The notes: generated from the letters alone by a model not told the origin. Counted from the first letter of the stretch, positions 1 to 7,219 are shown. The stretch: DNA of 27,043 nt from Bog-159 sp035541265 (GCA_035541265.1 DATKNQ010000225.1:1-27043), one strand, 5' to 3'. Translations and numbers: made by a program.

Positions 1-105
1 GGGCGCACGGCGATTCTGATCACGCATCGCGCGTCGCTGGCGCGGATCGCGCAGCAGACGGTCGTGCTGGCGCCAAAAGCCCGGCCACTGGCCGCTGTAA
101 ACTGA
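1..105 (+). CDS. ABC transporter ATP-binding protein, C-terminal fragment (5' end outside window)
   Basis: The window opens inside a reading frame whose last 34 residues are visible, ending in TGA at 103-105. The segment TAILITHRASLARIAQQTVVL has the shape of the last beta-strand and H-loop of an ABC ATPase. The His of ITHR would contact the ATP gamma-phosphate, and the strand VVL follows the usual 'D/Q-x-ivvL' pattern. Walker A, signature and Walker B motifs lie outside the window, so exporter, type I secretion or importer type cannot be decided. The cupin gene starts only 5 bp after the stop, so the two may be co-transcribed. The family assignment rests on a short stretch and is moderate. 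Confidence 0.6.
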   Translation, partial: GRTAILITHRASLARIAQQTVVLAPKARPLAAVN

Positions 106-110
106 TCCGT

Positions 111-557
111 ATGGATTGGAAGACGAACGGGGTGAAGGTCATCCCGGGGGATTCGCTCGATGCGAACACTCCGCAGACTCCCGGCATGGAGCGCGCCGCG
201 GCTATCAACTATGCGCGCGTAGGATCGCAGCAGATTTGGGCAGGCACCGTCCACATTCACGCCAACGCAAAGACCGGGCCGCATCATCATGGCGCGCTCG
301 AGAGCGTCATCTACGTGGTGCGCGGCCGCGCGCGCATGCGCTGGGGCGATCGTCTGGAATACGTCGCCGAAGCCGGGCCCGGCGATTTCATCTACGTGCC
401 GCCATACGTTCCGCACCAGGAGATCAATGCGTCGAGCGACGAAACGCTTGAATGCGTGCTGGTGCGCAGCGATAACGCGGCGGTGGTCGTCAATCTGACC
501 ATCGAGCCCGTGGAGGAACCCAGCCCCGTTGCCTGGGTCGATCCTATCCACAAGTAA
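111..557 (+). CDS. Small single-domain cupin protein
   Basis: A 148-residue protein with one cupin barrel. Cupin motif 1 is at residues 57-72: a His cluster H58-H59-H60 and E64, followed by the hydrophobic strand and G72. Motif 2 is GDFIYVPPYVPHQEIN at 91-106, with H102 as the remaining metal ligand. The two-His, Glu, His set is complete, so a bound divalent metal is expected. Such small cupins include dioxygenases, isomerases and sugar-binding proteins; nothing here fixes the substrate. There is no signal peptide, so it should be cytoplasmic. It sits 5 bp after the ABC ATPase stop and 37 bp before xdhC. No clear Shine-Dalgarno site precedes the ATG, which fits translational coupling to the upstream gene. 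Confidence 0.85.
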   Translation: MDWKTNGVKVIPGDSLDANTPQTPGMERAAAINYARVGSQQIWAGTVHIHANAKTGPHHHGALESVIYVVRGRARMRWGDRLEYVAEAGPGDFIYVPPYVPHQEINASSDETLECVLVRSDNAAVVVNLTIEPVEEPSPVAWVDPIHK

Positions 558-578
558 GGGTACGCGGCGGGCCTGCGA

Positions 579-584
579 TATAAT
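579..584 (+). promoter_or_regulatory. Candidate -10 box for xdhC-mocA-asmA (TATAAT)
   Basis: A perfect TATAAT ends 10 nt before the xdhC ATG at 595. No good TTGACA match is visible 16-18 bp upstream, where the cupin stop codon lies. If used, transcription would begin within a few bases of the ATG, giving a nearly leaderless mRNA. This agrees with the lack of a ribosome binding site before that ATG. A chance match is possible. Confidence 0.35.
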
Positions 585-594
585 TGCATCTGAA

Positions 595-1434
595 ATGGAC
601 GTATACGAGGAGTTGTTGCGTCTGCGCAAGCTTGGCCAGAAATGCGCCATGGCCACCATCGTTCAGGTGCGCGGGTCGATTCCCAGCTACGAAAGCGCCA
701 AAATGCTGGTGCGCGAGGATGGCTCCACGGTCGGGACCATTGGCGGCGGCTGCGTCGAAGCCGAAGTCTGGAATGCCGCACGCGAAGTCATCGAAACCGA
801 GCAGGCCAAGCATCTGAGCTTCAATCTCGGCCAGGATGCGGCTTATGACAACGGGCTGATCTGTGGAGGCCAGTTGGATATTTTCGTCGAGCCGGTGCTG
901 CCCGTGCCTGCCGCGTTCCTCTTCGGCGCGGGGCACATCTCGAAGAGCATTTCCAAGATCGCTACACTTGCCGGATTCTCTACCACGATTGTCGACAACC
1001 GGGAAAGCTTCGCCAACCGCGAGCGCTTTCCCGAGGTCTCGGAAATCTACGCCGAAGAATACGAAGAAGTCTTCGGCAAGCTGCCGGTGAATGAAACCAG
1101 TTACCTGGTGATCGTGACGCGCGGCCATCGCGACGACATGCGCGTGCTGCGCTGGGCCGTCACCACCGCTGCGCGCTACATTGCCATGATCGGCAGCAAA
1201 CGGAAGGTCATCACCGTCATCAAAGAGCTGGAAAAGGAAGGCATCGCGGCCGCGAGCTTCGAGCGGGTCTTCGCGCCGATGGGCCTGGAGATCGGCGCGG
1301 TCTCGCCGGAGGAGATTGCCGTCTCGGTGGTGGCGGAGATGATCGCTGTGCGCCGCCATGCCGCACCGGGTTGGCGGGCGCTCTCCAAATCGGTTTTCAC
1401 CGATGAATCCCTGCGCCCGCTGCTGCTGAAGTGA
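595..1434 (+). CDS. xdhC: XdhC/CoxI-family molybdoenzyme maturation protein
   Basis: A 279-residue protein with the two-part XdhC architecture. The N-terminal XdhC/CoxI domain has the run MATIVQVRGSIPSYESAKM and the glycine motif TIGGGCVEAEVW. The C-terminal Rossmann-like domain begins FLFGAGHISKSI and includes VIVTRGHRDD and the AMIGSKRK motif. Family members bind molybdenum cofactor and help sulfurate or insert it into xanthine dehydrogenase/CO dehydrogenase-type enzymes in the cytoplasm. I chose the ATG at 595 because family similarity begins right after it, although the frame is open back to 529. The stop overlaps the GTG start of mocA by 4 bp (GTGA), implying translational coupling. No xanthine dehydrogenase subunits are in the window, so the client enzyme is encoded elsewhere. 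Confidence 0.9.
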   Translation: MDVYEELLRLRKLGQKCAMATIVQVRGSIPSYESAKMLVREDGSTVGTIGGGCVEAEVWNAAREVIETEQAKHLSFNLGQDAAYDNGLICGGQLDIFVEPVLPVPAAFLFGAGHISKSISKIATLAGFSTTIVDNRESFANRERFPEVSEIYAEEYEEVFGKLPVNETSYLVIVTRGHRDDMRVLRWAVTTAARYIAMIGSKRKVITVIKELEKEGIAAASFERVFAPMGLEIGAVSPEEIAVSVVAEMIAVRRHAAPGWRALSKSVFTDESLRPLLLK

Positions 1435-2015
1435 CCGCTGGACTGATCCTGGCGGCGGGCGAATCGCGCCGTATGGGATCGCCGAAGGCATTGCTGGAAT
1501 ACAAGGGAGAGACGTTCCTGGACCGCCTGATTGGCTTGTTCGCGCGCTACTGCTCGCCCGTCATCGCCGTGTTGGGTGCGCACCAGGAGCGCGTGCGGGC
1601 GGGCATCCGGCGCGGCGGAGAAGCGCTGCTGGTCGAGAATCCGGACTTCCAACTGGGCCAGCTTTCCTCCATGCAGTGCGGCTTGCGCGCCGTACCTGCG
1701 GAGTCTGAGGGTGTGCTGTTCACACTGGCCGATCATCCCGCGGTGTGCGCCGATACTCTCGCTGCGCTGCTCACCGGCGATCCCTCCGCGCCGCTGCGCA
1801 TTCCGCAATACGCCGGCCGGCGAGGCCATCCGATCTGGTTCTCGCGCGCACTCATCGCCGAGTTTCTGGCGCTGCCGGCCACGTCTTCGGCGCGCGAAGT
1901 GGTAACGTCCCACGCGGAGCGGATCGCCTATATTCCGGTGGAGGATCCCGGTATTCTGGCGGACGTGGACGATCCGGGGGCGTACGCCGCGCTGCTGGCC
2001 GGGAGCCAGGTATGA
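1431..2015 (+). CDS. mocA: MobA-like NTP transferase, MocA-type molybdenum cofactor nucleotidyltransferase
   Basis: A 194-residue protein of the MobA-like nucleotidyltransferase fold. The N-terminal LILAAGESRRMGSPKALLEY (residues 5-24) holds the nucleotide-binding loop with RR-MG-PK. SSMQCGLRAV (79-88) and LADHPAV (99-105, with metal-binding D101) are the other family motifs. MocA-type members transfer CMP, and MobA members GMP, to molybdopterin cofactor. Pairing with xdhC favours MocA, which makes the cytosine dinucleotide form used by xanthine dehydrogenase-type enzymes. The start is GTG, overlapping the xdhC stop by 4 bp. The 3' end overlaps the asmA-like start as ATGA. The exact cofactor product is inferred from context. 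Confidence 0.85.
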   Translation: MTAGLILAAGESRRMGSPKALLEYKGETFLDRLIGLFARYCSPVIAVLGAHQERVRAGIRRGGEALLVENPDFQLGQLSSMQCGLRAVPAESEGVLFTLADHPAVCADTLAALLTGDPSAPLRIPQYAGRRGHPIWFSRALIAEFLALPATSSAREVVTSHAERIAYIPVEDPGILADVDDPGAYAALLAGSQV

Positions 2016-4378
2016 AGCGGGCCGCCAAGTGGGTCTCGATCGTGGTGGCCGTGCTGTTGGTGGCGGGCATCATTGCGCCCTATCTGAGCGGGAACAGCTT
2101 CGCGCCGCGTATCCGCAACGCGCTCGAAACGGCGCTGGGCCGCAAGGTCGATATCGGCGCCGTGCATTTCAGTCTCTTCTCCGGGCCGGGCTTCTCCGTC
2201 GATCACGTCGTCATCCACGAGAATCCGGCGATGGGCATCGAGCCGCTGGCCTACGTCGGCTCGCTCGAAGCCGTGCCGCGTCTCACGTCGCTGTTCGGCG
2301 GCCGCCTGGAATTCGCCTCCATCCGCTTGGACGATGCCAGCATCAACGTGGCCAAGACCGGCGGGCCCGCCGCGCCCGGCCACTGGAATTTCGAGCCGCT
2401 GCTGACGCGCTCCGTGATTCGCGCGATTCCCGAAGTGCACGTGCGCTCCGGACGCTTCAATTTCAAGTTCGGCGATACCAAGTCAGTCTTCTATCTGACC
2501 GGCGCCGACCTGGATATTTCGCCGCCACGGCGCGGCTCTTCCGCGTGGGATCTGGAATTCTCCGGCGAGCCGGCCCGCACCGATAAGCCGGCGCGCGGCT
2601 TGGGCGACTTTCTGGCGCGGGGGCGCTGGCTGCCGGAGTCCGGCGGCCGTCTCGATCTGGACGTGCGCCTCGAGCGCAGCGCGATCAGCGAGATCGTCGA
2701 ACTGCTGCACGGTTCCGACGCCGGAATACACGGCAATGTCTCCGCGCGCCTGCGCCTGGCCGGCCCGCTCGACGATATCCGCATCGCGGGCCGCATGGAT
2801 CTGGACGACGTACACCGCTGGGACCAGATGCCGCCTTACGGGCCGGGTTGGCCGCTGCGCCTGGCCGGCCGCCTGAACGCGCTCGGGCAGACCATCGAGG
2901 TGGAGTCCAATACCGCCGGAACGCCGGCTCTTCTGCTCGACGTGCGATTTCGCTGCGCCGATTTTCTATCGCAGCCGCGCTGGGGCGTGGTCCTCAATTG
3001 GAACCGTTTTCCGGCCGCGCCCGTACTCGATCTCGCCCGCCATATGGGCGCGGCAGTGCCTGCGAATCTGAGCATGAGCGGCACGCTGGACGGCGTGCTC
3101 GGCTATGCCGGGCATGGCAGCCTGCAGGGCCAGTTGGACTTTCATGACGCCGTGGCTGCCACGCCGAATGCTCCGCCGATTCGCGCGAAACAGGCACACC
3201 TGGTCTTCACGAGCGGCCGCGCGCACCTCGATCCCGCCGTAGTGACCACCGAGCCGGCGCAGACCGCGCAACTGGAAGCCGATTACGACTGGCGGGCGCA
3301 GTCGCTCGACCTCACCATCTCGGCCGATGGGATGCATTTTGCGGCGCTGCGCGCGCAGTCGAGCCTGGCAGCGATTCCGTGGCTCGAACAAGTATCGAGC
3401 GGAACCTGGAAGGGGCAGCTTCGCTACCGCTACACACCGCCGGTACCGGGGCTCGGTCCATCGAAGAGCGGCTGGTCGGGCGCGATCGACTTGCGGGATG
3501 CGCAGTTTCCGGTGCCGGGAGTCGCCGATCCCGTTGACTTGCAGTCCGCCACGGCCCACATCGACGGGGCGCGCGTCACGCTCGACCACATCCACGCGCG
3601 CGCGGGCAAGATCGCGTTTCAAGGGCAATATCAATACGTACCGCTCGCGGCCCGTCCGCATCGTCTGCGCATTTCGATTCCCGAGGCGGACGCCGCGGAG
3701 CTGGAGCGTTTGCTGATGCCCTCACTACAGCACAGCCGCGGATTGTTCGCGCGTGCCTTAAGCCTGGGGCGCTCGTCCATGCCCGGATGGCTGGCGGACC
3801 GCCACGTGGATGCCACCGTGCAGATCGGCACGCTCGCTCTGGATGGCGCCGAGGCGCACGGCGTCCAGGCGAATCTGCTGTGGGACGCGGGCAAGGCTGA
3901 ATTCGATCACGTACAGACTAGTTTCGATGGGGGACTGATCACCGGCACGCTGCTGGTGAATCTGCGCGGCGGCCGGCCCGCCTACCGGTTTGAAGCCAGC
4001 GCGCAAGGCATGCAGTGGAAGTCCGGCACGATCGATGCGGACTTCGCGCTCGAGTCGGCGGGCACGGGGACGGACCTGTTATCGCACCTGCACTCTACCG
4101 GGACCTTCGAAGCGCGCGGCCTCGAGATGGAGAATCTGCGGGACCTCGACAGCGTCTCAGGGGCCTACGACCTGGTGTTGACCCCGGCGGGGCCGCGATG
4201 GCGCTTCCCCGAGCTGCAACTGGTATTGGGCGAGGACACTTATACCGGACAAGGCACGACTGGTCCGGACGGCCGTCTGCTGATTCAACTTTCGAGCGGC
4301 AAGAAAGAGATGCACATGAGCGGGACGCTGGCGGAGTTGCGGCTGGAGACCGAGGAGCCGAAGGCGGTGCCACGATGA
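2012..4378 (+). CDS. AsmA-family inner-membrane-anchored protein
   Basis: A 788-residue protein. A single hydrophobic segment, WVSIVVAVLLVAGIIAPYL, lies at the N-terminus (about residues 7-25). The remainder is a long beta-rich region with repeated 'L/I-x-G-x-L/D' blocks typical of AsmA/TamB-like proteins. The AsmA start appears in 'RIRNALETALGRKVDIGAVHFSLF', and the C-terminal part resembles the AsmA C-terminal region. Such proteins are anchored in the inner membrane, project into the periplasm, and have been linked to outer-membrane biogenesis and lipid transport. The frame is open upstream to 1745, but that stretch lies inside mocA. The ATG at 2012 gives a 4-bp overlap with the mocA stop and starts directly on the signal anchor. 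Why it is coupled to cofactor genes is unknown. Confidence 0.8.
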   Translation: MKRAAKWVSIVVAVLLVAGIIAPYLSGNSFAPRIRNALETALGRKVDIGAVHFSLFSGPGFSVDHVVIHENPAMGIEPLAYVGSLEAVPRLTSLFGGRLEFASIRLDDASINVAKTGGPAAPGHWNFEPLLTRSVIRAIPEVHVRSGRFNFKFGDTKSVFYLTGADLDISPPRRGSSAWDLEFSGEPARTDKPARGLGDFLARGRWLPESGGRLDLDVRLERSAISEIVELLHGSDAGIHGNVSARLRLAGPLDDIRIAGRMDLDDVHRWDQMPPYGPGWPLRLAGRLNALGQTIEVESNTAGTPALLLDVRFRCADFLSQPRWGVVLNWNRFPAAPVLDLARHMGAAVPANLSMSGTLDGVLGYAGHGSLQGQLDFHDAVAATPNAPPIRAKQAHLVFTSGRAHLDPAVVTTEPAQTAQLEADYDWRAQSLDLTISADGMHFAALRAQSSLAAIPWLEQVSSGTWKGQLRYRYTPPVPGLGPSKSGWSGAIDLRDAQFPVPGVADPVDLQSATAHIDGARVTLDHIHARAGKIAFQGQYQYVPLAARPHRLRISIPEADAAELERLLMPSLQHSRGLFARALSLGRSSMPGWLADRHVDATVQIGTLALDGAEAHGVQANLLWDAGKAEFDHVQTSFDGGLITGTLLVNLRGGRPAYRFEASAQGMQWKSGTIDADFALESAGTGTDLLSHLHSTGTFEARGLEMENLRDLDSVSGAYDLVLTPAGPRWRFPELQLVLGEDTYTGQGTTGPDGRLLIQLSSGKKEMHMSGTLAELRLETEEPKAVPR

Positions 4379-4445
4379 ACGGCAGCGGCGGCAACGGAAC
4401 TTCGCGCGCCCCCGGCACCCGGCCGCGCCGCCCCTGATACGGATG

Positions 4446-4466
4446 CGCGCCCAGGGCAGTGGCGCG
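4446..4466. terminator. GC-rich hairpin between convergent genes, possible terminator
   Basis: CGCGCC at 4446-4451 pairs with GGCGCG at 4461-4466 around a 9-nt loop. It lies between the 3' ends of asmA (+) and the small antitoxin-like gene (-), where a shared terminator would be expected. There is no T-tract on either side, so intrinsic termination is uncertain. Confidence 0.3.
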
Positions 4467-4488
4467 ATCATAAACGAGGAATCTGGAT

Positions 4489-4668
4489 CTAGCGCTGAAA
4501 AATCTTCGCTAAGCGCTCGCCAACTCCCTCGTGCGTGAAGAACTCTCCACTTTCCAGCCGGTCCAAGGTGCTGCGCACCTTTTGCCGGAACCAAGCGTCA
4601 TGGTCAACGTAGTGCTCGACAAGCTGTTGCACATATTCATCAACCCTGGCCGGAATGACCGCAGCCAT
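4489..4668 (-). CDS. Small CopG/ParD-antitoxin-like protein (59 aa, orphan)
   Basis: A 59-residue reading frame starts with ATG at 4668 and ends with TAG at 4489. The pattern DAWFRQKVRSTLDRLESGEF followed by T-HEGVGERLAKIF matches the C-terminal half common in ribbon-helix-helix antitoxins of the CopG/ParD type: W-x3-V-x3-L...G...H-E-x-V-x-x-R. The N-terminal stretch VIPARVDEYVQQLVEHYVD is short and could hold a degenerate ribbon and first helix. It starts 7 bp after the rplI stop, so it may be the last gene of the ribosomal operon. No toxin gene (RelE/ParE or PIN) is nearby; the next gene, asmA, is convergent. It could be a solitary antitoxin-like regulator or a remnant. The family call is by pattern only. 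Confidence 0.5.
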   Translation of the reverse strand: MAAVIPARVDEYVQQLVEHYVDHDAWFRQKVRSTLDRLESGEFFTHEGVGERLAKIFQR

Positions 4669-4675
4669 GATGCGC

Positions 4676-5122
4676 CTACTCTTCCTTCACCACCAGCACG
4701 GTAACTTCTGCCGTCACGTCTTTGTGCAACCTTACCGGGACCTTGAATTCGCCGAGCTGCTTGATGGGTTCTTCCAGCAGCACCTTGCGCCGGTTGATCG
4801 TGTAATTCTGCTGAGCCAGCGCGTCGGCGATGTCTTTGCTGGTCACCGATCCAAAGAGTTGATCGTTCTCGCCCGCCTTCTGGGCGATGGTCACGGTCAC
4901 TCCGGTGATCAGCTTCGCCAGGTCTTCCGCTTCGCTCTTCTGCTTGGCTTCACGCCGCAGGTGCGCCTGGCGCTCCTGCTCCACGATCTTGCGGTTGGCT
5001 TCCGTGGCTGCCACGGCGAGGCGTTTCGGCAACAGGAAATTGCGGGCGTATCCGTCGGCCACTCTCACTACCTGGCCGCGGTTGCCCAGCCGGTCGATGT
5101 CTTCGCGCAGTATGACTTCCAT
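4676..5122 (-). CDS. rplI: 50S ribosomal protein L9
   Basis: A 148-residue protein, the usual length for bacterial L9. The N-terminal RNA-binding domain has MEVILREDIDRLGNRGQVV and the signature G-Y-ARNFLLPKRLA (residues 24-36). A charged connecting helix rich in Glu, Arg and Lys (about 40-75) leads to the C-terminal domain ending VTVLVVKEE. L9 binds 23S rRNA near the L1 stalk and helps reading-frame maintenance. The ATG at 5122 is preceded by a strong GAAAGGAG site at 5131-5138; the frame is open further upstream, but that part is not L9. It follows rpsR in the conserved rpsF-rpsR-rplI order. The helicase gene dnaB, which often follows rplI, is absent here. Confidence 0.97.
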   Translation of the reverse strand: MEVILREDIDRLGNRGQVVRVADGYARNFLLPKRLAVAATEANRKIVEQERQAHLRREAKQKSEAEDLAKLITGVTVTIAQKAGENDQLFGSVTSKDIADALAQQNYTINRRKVLLEEPIKQLGEFKVPVRLHKDVTAEVTVLVVKEE

Positions 5123-5180
5123 ATCTCGATCTCCTTTCTCACCTCGCGCAAAACGGGGCGCCCCGCGCCCCTTTGCGCTC

Positions 5181-5480
5181 CTAGAACTGCGCCGCGAACG
5201 GCAGCAGGGCAATGTTGCGCGCCTTCTTGATGGCGTCGGTCAGGCGCCGTTGATGCGGGGCGCAGACGCCGGAAATGCGGCGCGGGACGATCTTGCCGCG
5301 CTCAGCCACGAAGGAGTGCAGCAGCTTCACGTCTTTATAGTTGATGTCGTCGATCTTCTCGACGCAAAAGCGGCAAACTTTCTTGCGGCGGAAATACTGC
5401 TTCTTCTGCGTGGCGACGGCCTTGTCGCCGCCGGTGGGACGCTGTCCGGCGCTGCCGGGTCTTCCTTTGAATTCGGGCAT
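5181..5480 (-). CDS. rpsR: 30S ribosomal protein S18, zinc-ligand (C+) form
   Basis: A 99-residue S18, longer than the roughly 75 residues of the E. coli protein because of a Gly/Lys-rich N-terminal extension of about 25 residues. The core has YFRRKKVCRFC, INYKDVKLL, ERGKIVPRRISG and IKKARNIALLPF. C36 and C39 form a CxxC, and C73 with H76 (GVCAPHQRR) add two further potential ligands. Together they suggest a bound zinc, as in the C+ forms known for several ribosomal proteins. S18 pairs with S6 on the platform of the small subunit. The ATG at 5480 is preceded by AGGAG. It follows rpsF by 9 bp. Confidence 0.96.
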   Translation of the reverse strand: MPEFKGRPGSAGQRPTGGDKAVATQKKQYFRRKKVCRFCVEKIDDINYKDVKLLHSFVAERGKIVPRRISGVCAPHQRRLTDAIKKARNIALLPFAAQF

Positions 5481-5489
5481 GGAATCTCC

Positions 5490-5933
5490 TTACGCCTCCT
5501 TGGGCAGGCCGGGCATGGCCGGCGCGGGAGCGCTCTCGCCCATCATCTGCTGTGCGACCGAAGGTGCCGGCGCGGCCGGCGCGGCGCTAGCCTTGCGATG
5601 CGCGCGCTTGTCGCGCTCCTTCTTGCGCTTTTCCAGACGCTTCAGCGTTTCATCGATGCGCACGGTCAGGAACTTGATCACCAGGTCTGAGACGCGCAGG
5701 CGACGCTCGAACTCTTTCACGGTCTCCGCGCCCGCGCTGAACTGCATCAGGACGTACGCGCCCTCGCGGTACCGGTCCACTTTGTAGGCCAGCTTACGCT
5801 TGCCCCACTTTTCCACTTTGTCCACCGTACCGCCGGCATTCGAGACGGTTGTCTTCATCTGTTCGATGAAGGCGTCCACCTCTTCGTCCGGGGCGTCCGG
5901 TTTCGCGATAAACAGCTCTTCGTAGATTCTCAT
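5490..5933 (-). CDS. rpsF: 30S ribosomal protein S6 with Ala/Pro-rich C-terminal extension
   Basis: A 147-residue protein. The S6 fold covers about residues 1-100: MRIYEELFIAKPD, GGTVDKVEKWGKRKLAY and the R-YREGAYVLMQF strand. The rest is first basic (KRLEKRKKERDKRAHRK) and then Ala/Pro-rich, and is probably disordered. Many S6 proteins are near 100 residues, and variable C-terminal tails are common, modified by glutamate addition in E. coli. S6 binds S18 on the 30S platform. The start codon overlaps the pth stop (ATGA), so the gene is translationally coupled to pth and has no intergenic leader of its own. Confidence 0.96.
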   Translation of the reverse strand: MRIYEELFIAKPDAPDEEVDAFIEQMKTTVSNAGGTVDKVEKWGKRKLAYKVDRYREGAYVLMQFSAGAETVKEFERRLRVSDLVIKFLTVRIDETLKRLEKRKKERDKRAHRKASAAPAAPAPSVAQQMMGESAPAPAMPGLPKEA

Positions 5934-6517
5934 GCTTCCTCGTCTAAACCTTGGGCGCGACGATTGAATTTCGTCATGGCCTTTGCGACGCCCTCGGTAA
6001 TTATCGAAACAACCGCGTCGGCCCCATCGGCCACCAGTTGCTCCAATTCCTTCTGCTGCGAGCGCTTGAACGGCGACAGCAAATAGTCCTTCCCGCTCGC
6101 CAATGGGTGCCCCGGATGAACTCCCAGGCGCACCCGCACAAATTCCTGCGTTCCCAGGCTGCCGATCGTGGACTCGACTCCATTATGGCCCGCGGACGAT
6201 CCGCGCGGCTTGATCCGCAAACTGGTCCACGGCAGCGCCAGTTCGTCGTAGACCAGAATCAGGTCCGCTGCCGTGAGCTCGTGCTTTTCCATCAACGGCC
6301 GGATCGACGTGCCGCTGAGATTCATAAACGTTTGGGGCTTGGCCAGCATCGCGTCCTGGCCACCGATCTGCCCCATTCCCATGAGCGCTTTCGAATCGCG
6401 CCTGGTGACGCGGATGTTATACATCTCCGCGAGCCGGTCCACCACCATGAATCCGAGATTGTGCGGGGTCGCGGCATACTCCTCGCCCGGGTTACCCAGG
6501 CCGGCCACCAGGAACAT
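5930..6517 (-). CDS. pth: Peptidyl-tRNA hydrolase
   Basis: A 195-residue cytoplasmic enzyme that releases peptides from peptidyl-tRNA dropped by the ribosome. The Pth family residues are all present: N10 in GLGNPGEEY, catalytic H19 in TPHNLGF, N66 in KPQTFMNLSG, D91 in VYDELALP, and N112 in GSSAGHNGVESTIGSLGTQ. The length is normal. It starts 6 bp after the rplY stop and its own stop overlaps rpsF by 4 bp. The rplY-pth pairing is widely conserved. Confidence 0.97.
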   Translation of the reverse strand: MFLVAGLGNPGEEYAATPHNLGFMVVDRLAEMYNIRVTRRDSKALMGMGQIGGQDAMLAKPQTFMNLSGTSIRPLMEKHELTAADLILVYDELALPWTSLRIKPRGSSAGHNGVESTIGSLGTQEFVRVRLGVHPGHPLASGKDYLLSPFKRSQQKELEQLVADGADAVVSIITEGVAKAMTKFNRRAQGLDEEA

Positions 6518-6523
6518 GCGGCG

Positions 6524-7219
6524 CTACTTCTTCTTGGGCTTGGCCTCTTCGGCCGCTTCTTCCTTCTTGCCCTTTTTGATGACTTCGGGCTCGGCGGCGG
6601 CCGGCGCGGCGGCTTCCGCGGTGGGCGCGGCTTCGGCGGCAGGCTTGACTTCCTCGGCGCGCAGGGCGACCACGTGCGCGACCACGGTGTCGGGCGAGCT
6701 GACCAGCTTCATCGAACCGCTCATGGGCAGATCGCTGAAGCGCCGGCTCTGGCCGATCAGCAGTTCGGTCACATCCACCACAAAGTGCTCGGGGATCTCA
6801 TCCGGCAGACATTCGATTTCCGCCGCGCGGGTGACGACTTCGAGCAGGCCGCCCTGGGTCTTCACGCCCTTCGGCTCGCCCTGTGTGGTGACCGGGATCG
6901 AGACGCGCAAGCGCTTGCTCAGATCGATGCGTTTCAGATCGGCGTGCAGCAGCGTGCCGCGGATCGGATCGTTCTGGTGATCGATGACCATCACCGGCGT
7001 AGTCTCTCCGCCGGCAATGTCCAGATTGAAGATGGTGTTATAGCCGCTCGACGAATGCACGATCTGGTGGATGTCTTTCGGGCTGACGGCGATGGCGACG
7101 GGGTCCTTGAACGCGCCATAGACCACCGCGGGAATGGATCCCGCGCGGCGCGTGCGGCGCGCCGCATTCTTGCCGCGCGTGTCTCTCGGCTGCGCGGCAA
7201 CCGTAATCTCTTTTCTCAC
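6524..7219 (-). CDS. rplY: 50S ribosomal protein L25/CTC (long form)
   Basis: A 231-residue member of the L25/TL5/CTC family, which binds 5S rRNA. The N-terminal 5S-binding domain includes ARRTRRAGSIPAVVYGAF (about residues 20-37) and later VIDHQNDPIRGTLLHADL. The TL5-type C-terminal beta domain follows, with GGLLEVVTRAAEIECLPDEI. The last 40 residues are Ala/Glu/Lys-rich, ending PKKK, and are probably disordered. The GTG start at 7219 is chosen because AAGGAG lies 7-8 nt upstream and homology starts at once (MRKEITVAAQPRD). It is separated from prs by 76 bp and followed by pth after 6 bp. Confidence 0.95.
   Translation of the reverse strand: MRKEITVAAQPRDTRGKNAARRTRRAGSIPAVVYGAFKDPVAIAVSPKDIHQIVHSSSGYNTIFNLDIAGGETTPVMVIDHQNDPIRGTLLHADLKRIDLSKRLRVSIPVTTQGEPKGVKTQGGLLEVVTRAAEIECLPDEIPEHFVVDVTELLIGQSRRFSDLPMSGSMKLVSSPDTVVAHVVALRAEEVKPAAEAAPTAEAAAPAAAEPEVIKKGKKEEAAEEAKPKKK

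Noticed and set aside
1745..2011. Open extension upstream of the asmA-like gene in the same frame
   Set aside because: It lies fully within mocA, is Arg/Ala-rich as expected of an out-of-frame GC-rich read, and the signal anchor starts at 2012.
4375..4437. A 20-codon frame overlapping the asmA stop as ATGA
   Set aside because: It is very short, composed of Gly/Ser then Arg/Pro, and has no recognisable family. The ATGA overlap alone is too weak to call a gene.
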